64,000 nt of DNA from NCBI GenBank assembly GCA_963710715.1, contig CAVQBL010000017.1:1-64000 (forward strand), given 5' to 3'. Below the pieces are notes generated by a model. That model ran no database searches, was not told where the DNA came from, and was given only the letters and a program-made list of their open reading frames with translations. This DNA comes from CAVQBL01 sp963710715 (lineage in GTDB: Bacteria > Pseudomonadota > Gammaproteobacteria > DSM-16500). Shown here in pieces: positions 61,549 through 64,000 of the stretch; within the stretch, counting starts at the first letter, position 1; each line of letters begins with the position of its first letter. Position numbers and translations under genes: made by a program.

Positions 61549-62699
61549 ATGTCGAACTCACGGAAGAACAATGTGCTTTTCAAAAAGTAGCACGTGAATT
61601 TGCTGCTAATGAAATGTTACCTTTTGCAAAAGAGTGGGATGAAAAACATATTTTTCCTATTGAAACTTTACGCAAAGCTGCCGCACTTGGCCTAGCAGGC
61701 ATTTTTGTGCGTCAAGATGTAGGCGGTACAGGGCTATCGCGATTAGATGGTGCTCTTATTTTTGAAGAATTAGCTACTGCCTGTGTTTCAACAGCAGCTT
61801 ATCTCTCAATCCACAATATGGTAGCAGGACTGATTGATCGCTATGGTGATGAGTATTTACGAAAAACGTGGTTACCACGATTAGTCACTATGGAATTATT
61901 CAGTAGCTATTGCTTAACAGAACCCAGTTCCGGTTCAGATGCTGCAGCATTAAAAACAACAGCCGTACGCGATGGCGATGATTATATTTTAAATGGTACT
62001 AAAGCATTTATTTCCGGTGGCTCAATCAGTGATGTATATGTCTGCATGGTGCGCACCGGTGGTGACAGTCCCAAAGGAATTAGTTGCATCTTAGTAGAAA
62101 AAAATACGCCCGGTTTGAGTTTTGGCAAAAAAGAATTAAAACTCGGTTGGCATAGTCAACCCACTACTATGGTATTTTTTGAAAATTGCCGCGTTCCTGT
62201 AAAAAATCGTATTGGAGCGGAGGGGCAAGGATTTAATATTGCATTGTCCGCATTAAACGGTGGCCGCATTAATATTGCAGCATGTTCTCTGGGTGGTGCT
62301 AAAGCATGTTTGACTTATGCAAAACAACACATGCATGAGCGCGAACAATTTAAAAAGAAGCTCACTGAATTTGAAGCATTGCAATTTAGATTTGCTGATA
62401 TGTTAACTGATTTAGAAGCAGCACGTCTAATGATTTACCGCGCTGCATCTACGCTTGATAAACAAGATCCCAATGCACCCATGTATTGCGCGATGGCAAA
62501 ACGCTTTGCCACAGATCATTGCTTTCAAATTTGCGATGGCACTCTACAAATTTTTGGTGGCTATGGATATATTTGCGAATATCCTATTGAACGTTATTTC
62601 CGTGATTTACGTGTGCATTCTATTTTAGAAGGCACAAATGAAATTATGCGACTGATTATTTCGCGCCGTGCGTTGAGTGAAGAGTTTGTGATTGAGTAA
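61545..62699 (+). CDS. Acyl-CoA dehydrogenase family protein
   Basis: A 384-residue FAD-dependent acyl-CoA dehydrogenase. Signature 1 is YCLTEPSSGSDAAAL, followed by NGTKAFISGG; signature 2 is QIFGGYGYICEYPIERYFRDLRVHSILEGTNEIMR, in which the glutamate of EGTNEI is the usual catalytic base. It resembles short/branched-chain and isobutyryl-CoA dehydrogenases, suggesting valine or branched-chain acyl breakdown; exact substrate is not determined. It overlaps lysA by 4 bases. Confidence 0.9.
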   Translation: MNVELTEEQCAFQKVAREFAANEMLPFAKEWDEKHIFPIETLRKAAALGLAGIFVRQDVGGTGLSRLDGALIFEELATACVSTAAYLSIHNMVAGLIDRYGDEYLRKTWLPRLVTMELFSSYCLTEPSSGSDAAALKTTAVRDGDDYILNGTKAFISGGSISDVYVCMVRTGGDSPKGISCILVEKNTPGLSFGKKELKLGWHSQPTTMVFFENCRVPVKNRIGAEGQGFNIALSALNGGRINIAACSLGGAKACLTYAKQHMHEREQFKKKLTEFEALQFRFADMLTDLEAARLMIYRAASTLDKQDPNAPMYCAMAKRFATDHCFQICDGTLQIFGGYGYICEYPIERYFRDLRVHSILEGTNEIMRLIISRRALSEEFVIE

Positions 62700-63554
62700 T
62701 TAGACCAAATAACTACTCAACTTATCCACTCGCAATAGAAAAAATTCTTTAGACCATAAATCAAGCGTGGCCAACTCTCGTGGTTTCAAAAATCGAGAAA
62801 CGTCTTTTTTTGCATCATTCCAATCGATACTATTAATTTTTGTTTTTAATTCCTTTAGGAACCATTCTGGAGTGACTAAAATATTCTGGCTCTCCCAAGG
62901 ACCTTTTTGTTCGATAGCATGACTTAATAATGAAAAGTTAATCGATGTTTTCCTTGATACATACCATAAAAAATCATACCAATCTCGGCCTTTTGCATAA
63001 TCACGACAAAATAAAGCGTGGCTTTTGCTCGCAAATAAACTCGGTAAATCTTGAGTTTGGACACTATACGGCAGAGGAAAATCTAGATATTTTAATGCAC
63101 TTTTAGAACCTGCTGGTGGATTAGTATCAACTTCCAATTTAATTTGCAGCTTGGGTCGATTTGTTCTTAAATCTTTTAAGATTAAAAGACCACCTGTAGA
63201 ATCTGCTTTTAAAAAAGCAGACTTAACAGCTTTATCTAAGTTTTTTTTATTAACTACCTCTAACACATAGCCATACGCATCGAATTCTTCACGCATACTT
63301 TTAACATATACATCCCAATCAAAATTTTTATTTGGTTTATCTAAAACAAAATACAAATCTTCAGAAAACCTTTCTAATCCATATAAAATTCTAAGACAAG
63401 TTCCGCCTTGGAAAGCAGCAACTTGAAAAAATCCAGCACGGGAAAGTGCCATCAATGCAATTTCTTGTACAATCTCTTTTAAAGCATTCTCTTGCTCAAG
63501 AACAGTTTGGCATTGATAAGTTAGCAATCTATCTTGAATAATCTCAACACTCAT
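62700..63554 (-). CDS. AbiEii/AbiGii-type nucleotidyltransferase toxin
   Basis: The toxin of a type IV toxin-antitoxin/abortive infection system. The nucleotidyltransferase signature is present: AAFQGGTCLRILYGLERFSEDLYF (residues 47-69), with GG(T)xxLR and RxSxDL. The usual second aspartate of the DxD metal pair (SxDLDF) is tyrosine here (D66-L67-Y68), which may weaken catalysis. Later, LKLEVDTN-like (LQIKLEVDTN) and KSHALFCRDYAKGRDWYDFLWY match the family's third acid and helical domain. It lies 53 bases downstream of the AbiEi-like antitoxin. Confidence 0.85.
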   Translation of the reverse strand: MSVEIIQDRLLTYQCQTVLEQENALKEIVQEIALMALSRAGFFQVAAFQGGTCLRILYGLERFSEDLYFVLDKPNKNFDWDVYVKSMREEFDAYGYVLEVVNKKNLDKAVKSAFLKADSTGGLLILKDLRTNRPKLQIKLEVDTNPPAGSKSALKYLDFPLPYSVQTQDLPSLFASKSHALFCRDYAKGRDWYDFLWYVSRKTSINFSLLSHAIEQKGPWESQNILVTPEWFLKELKTKINSIDWNDAKKDVSRFLKPRELATLDLWSKEFFLLRVDKLSSYLV

Positions 63555-63607
63555 TTTTTATCTCTCTCACTTTAGCTTATGGCTCCCGACTTACCCTAAC
63601 ACAATAT

Positions 63608-64000
63608 TCAGATTAATTCTTTTTTGATACCTTTCAAAAAACGACTCATTCGCGTATGATGATAATATTCATCAAGCAATTGAATTTCTTCATCGCGCAA
63701 AAAAAGTAACTCTTCTTTGTTAATGCGCAAGCTTTTTAACAAAGGCTCAAGATTGCTCCATTCTTTCTTGTAACAATAAACATAATCACAAATCGCTTTC
63801 CACGGTTTAGCCATAAAAAATTGATATCCATTTTCTTTAATCAGCTCTACCAGAGTGTAAAAATTTTCGCGAGGTAAGTGTAAATAACTAAATACTCCTA
63901 CTGGCGTTTGAAATTCTTTAGAACGCTTACTCGTCGCACTCGTTACTGTATAAACGGTTTCCGGAATTAATTTATGAAAGCTGAGCGCAGATTCAAGACT
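63608..64000 (-). CDS. AbiEi-type antitoxin / transcriptional regulator (5' end outside window)
   Basis: The frame is open on the minus strand from the stop at 63608 to the right edge (131 codons). SLESALSFHKLIPETVYTVTSATSKRSKEFQTPVGVFSYLHLP at the partial N-terminal side is the conserved C-terminal-domain pattern of AbiEi antitoxins, followed by YCYKKEWSNLEPLL and a helical tail. The internal ATG at 63814 is not the start. With the AbiEii-like gene downstream it forms a type IV system in which the antitoxin represses its own operon and counters the toxin without stable binding. Confidence 0.82.
   Translation of the reverse strand, partial: SLESALSFHKLIPETVYTVTSATSKRSKEFQTPVGVFSYLHLPRENFYTLVELIKENGYQFFMAKPWKAICDYVYCYKKEWSNLEPLLKSLRINKEELLFLRDEEIQLLDEYYHHTRMSRFLKGIKKELI

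Overview
The window looks like a chromosomal segment of an AT-rich gammaproteobacterium, most plausibly a Legionellales/Coxiellaceae-type host-associated bacterium. I infer this from the gammaproteobacterial his operon order, EttA, AqpZ, a 6S RNA with gammaproteobacterial core motifs, GTP-type PEP carboxykinase, an ankyrin-repeat protein, a Fic protein, several large coiled-coil or low-complexity hypothetical proteins, and dispersed palindromes built on GTCATTGCGAG...CAATCCAG...CTCGCAATGAC. No sequence search was possible, so genus-level placement is open.

Region 1 (1-21.2 kb) is a surface polysaccharide (O-antigen-like) locus. It holds a complete set for a dTDP-3-acetamido-3,6-dideoxyhexose (nucleotidyltransferase, RmlB, FdtA/QdtA-type ketoisomerase, DegT aminotransferase, hexapeptide acetyltransferase) and a Gmd-like dehydratase. 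It also has several glycosyltransferases, one fused to an FkbM methyltransferase, and a GT2 / SMR-like flippase / GT-C membrane protein trio. A Wzm/Wzt ABC exporter, an OafA-type acyltransferase and a NeuD/PglD-type acetyltransferase complete it. Four reading-frame breaks fall in three of its large genes, each assignable to a short A or T run.

Region 2 (21.2-28.9 kb) is a complete his operon, yerC-like-hisG-D-C-B-H-A-F-IE, transcribed leftward from a promoter with palindromes beside it. It has been invaded by palindromic repeats, one of which now encodes the C-terminus of HisH.

Region 3 (29-31.5 kb) has a thiolase, a DUF3775 protein and a DinJ/YafQ-type toxin-antitoxin pair. Region 4 (31.7-39.5 kb) has three large surface or secreted hypothetical genes, including a 1440-residue protein of 13 Ig-like modules that carries a 1461-bp internal duplication. 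Region 5 (39.5-42.4 kb) has a mini-operon of two tiny genes, CspA, a 6S RNA gene, aqpZ and an ORF6N protein beside a duplicated TetR tail.

Region 6 (42.4-49 kb) has a TetR regulator, pckG, an IPNS-like dioxygenase and a pair of unrecognised genes (membrane protein plus 664-residue coiled-coil protein). Region 7 (49.4-56.6 kb) has emrAB, a 161-bp MITE-like palindrome, a FadI-like thiolase, ettA, a DUF1622 protein and a dienelactone hydrolase. Region 8 (56.7-64 kb) has an HTH-Fic protein divergent from an ankyrin protein across an array of four TGTCACAAT sites. It continues with an Sfp-type phosphopantetheinyl transferase, lysA, an acyl-CoA dehydrogenase and an AbiEii/AbiEi-type type IV toxin-antitoxin system cut by the right edge.
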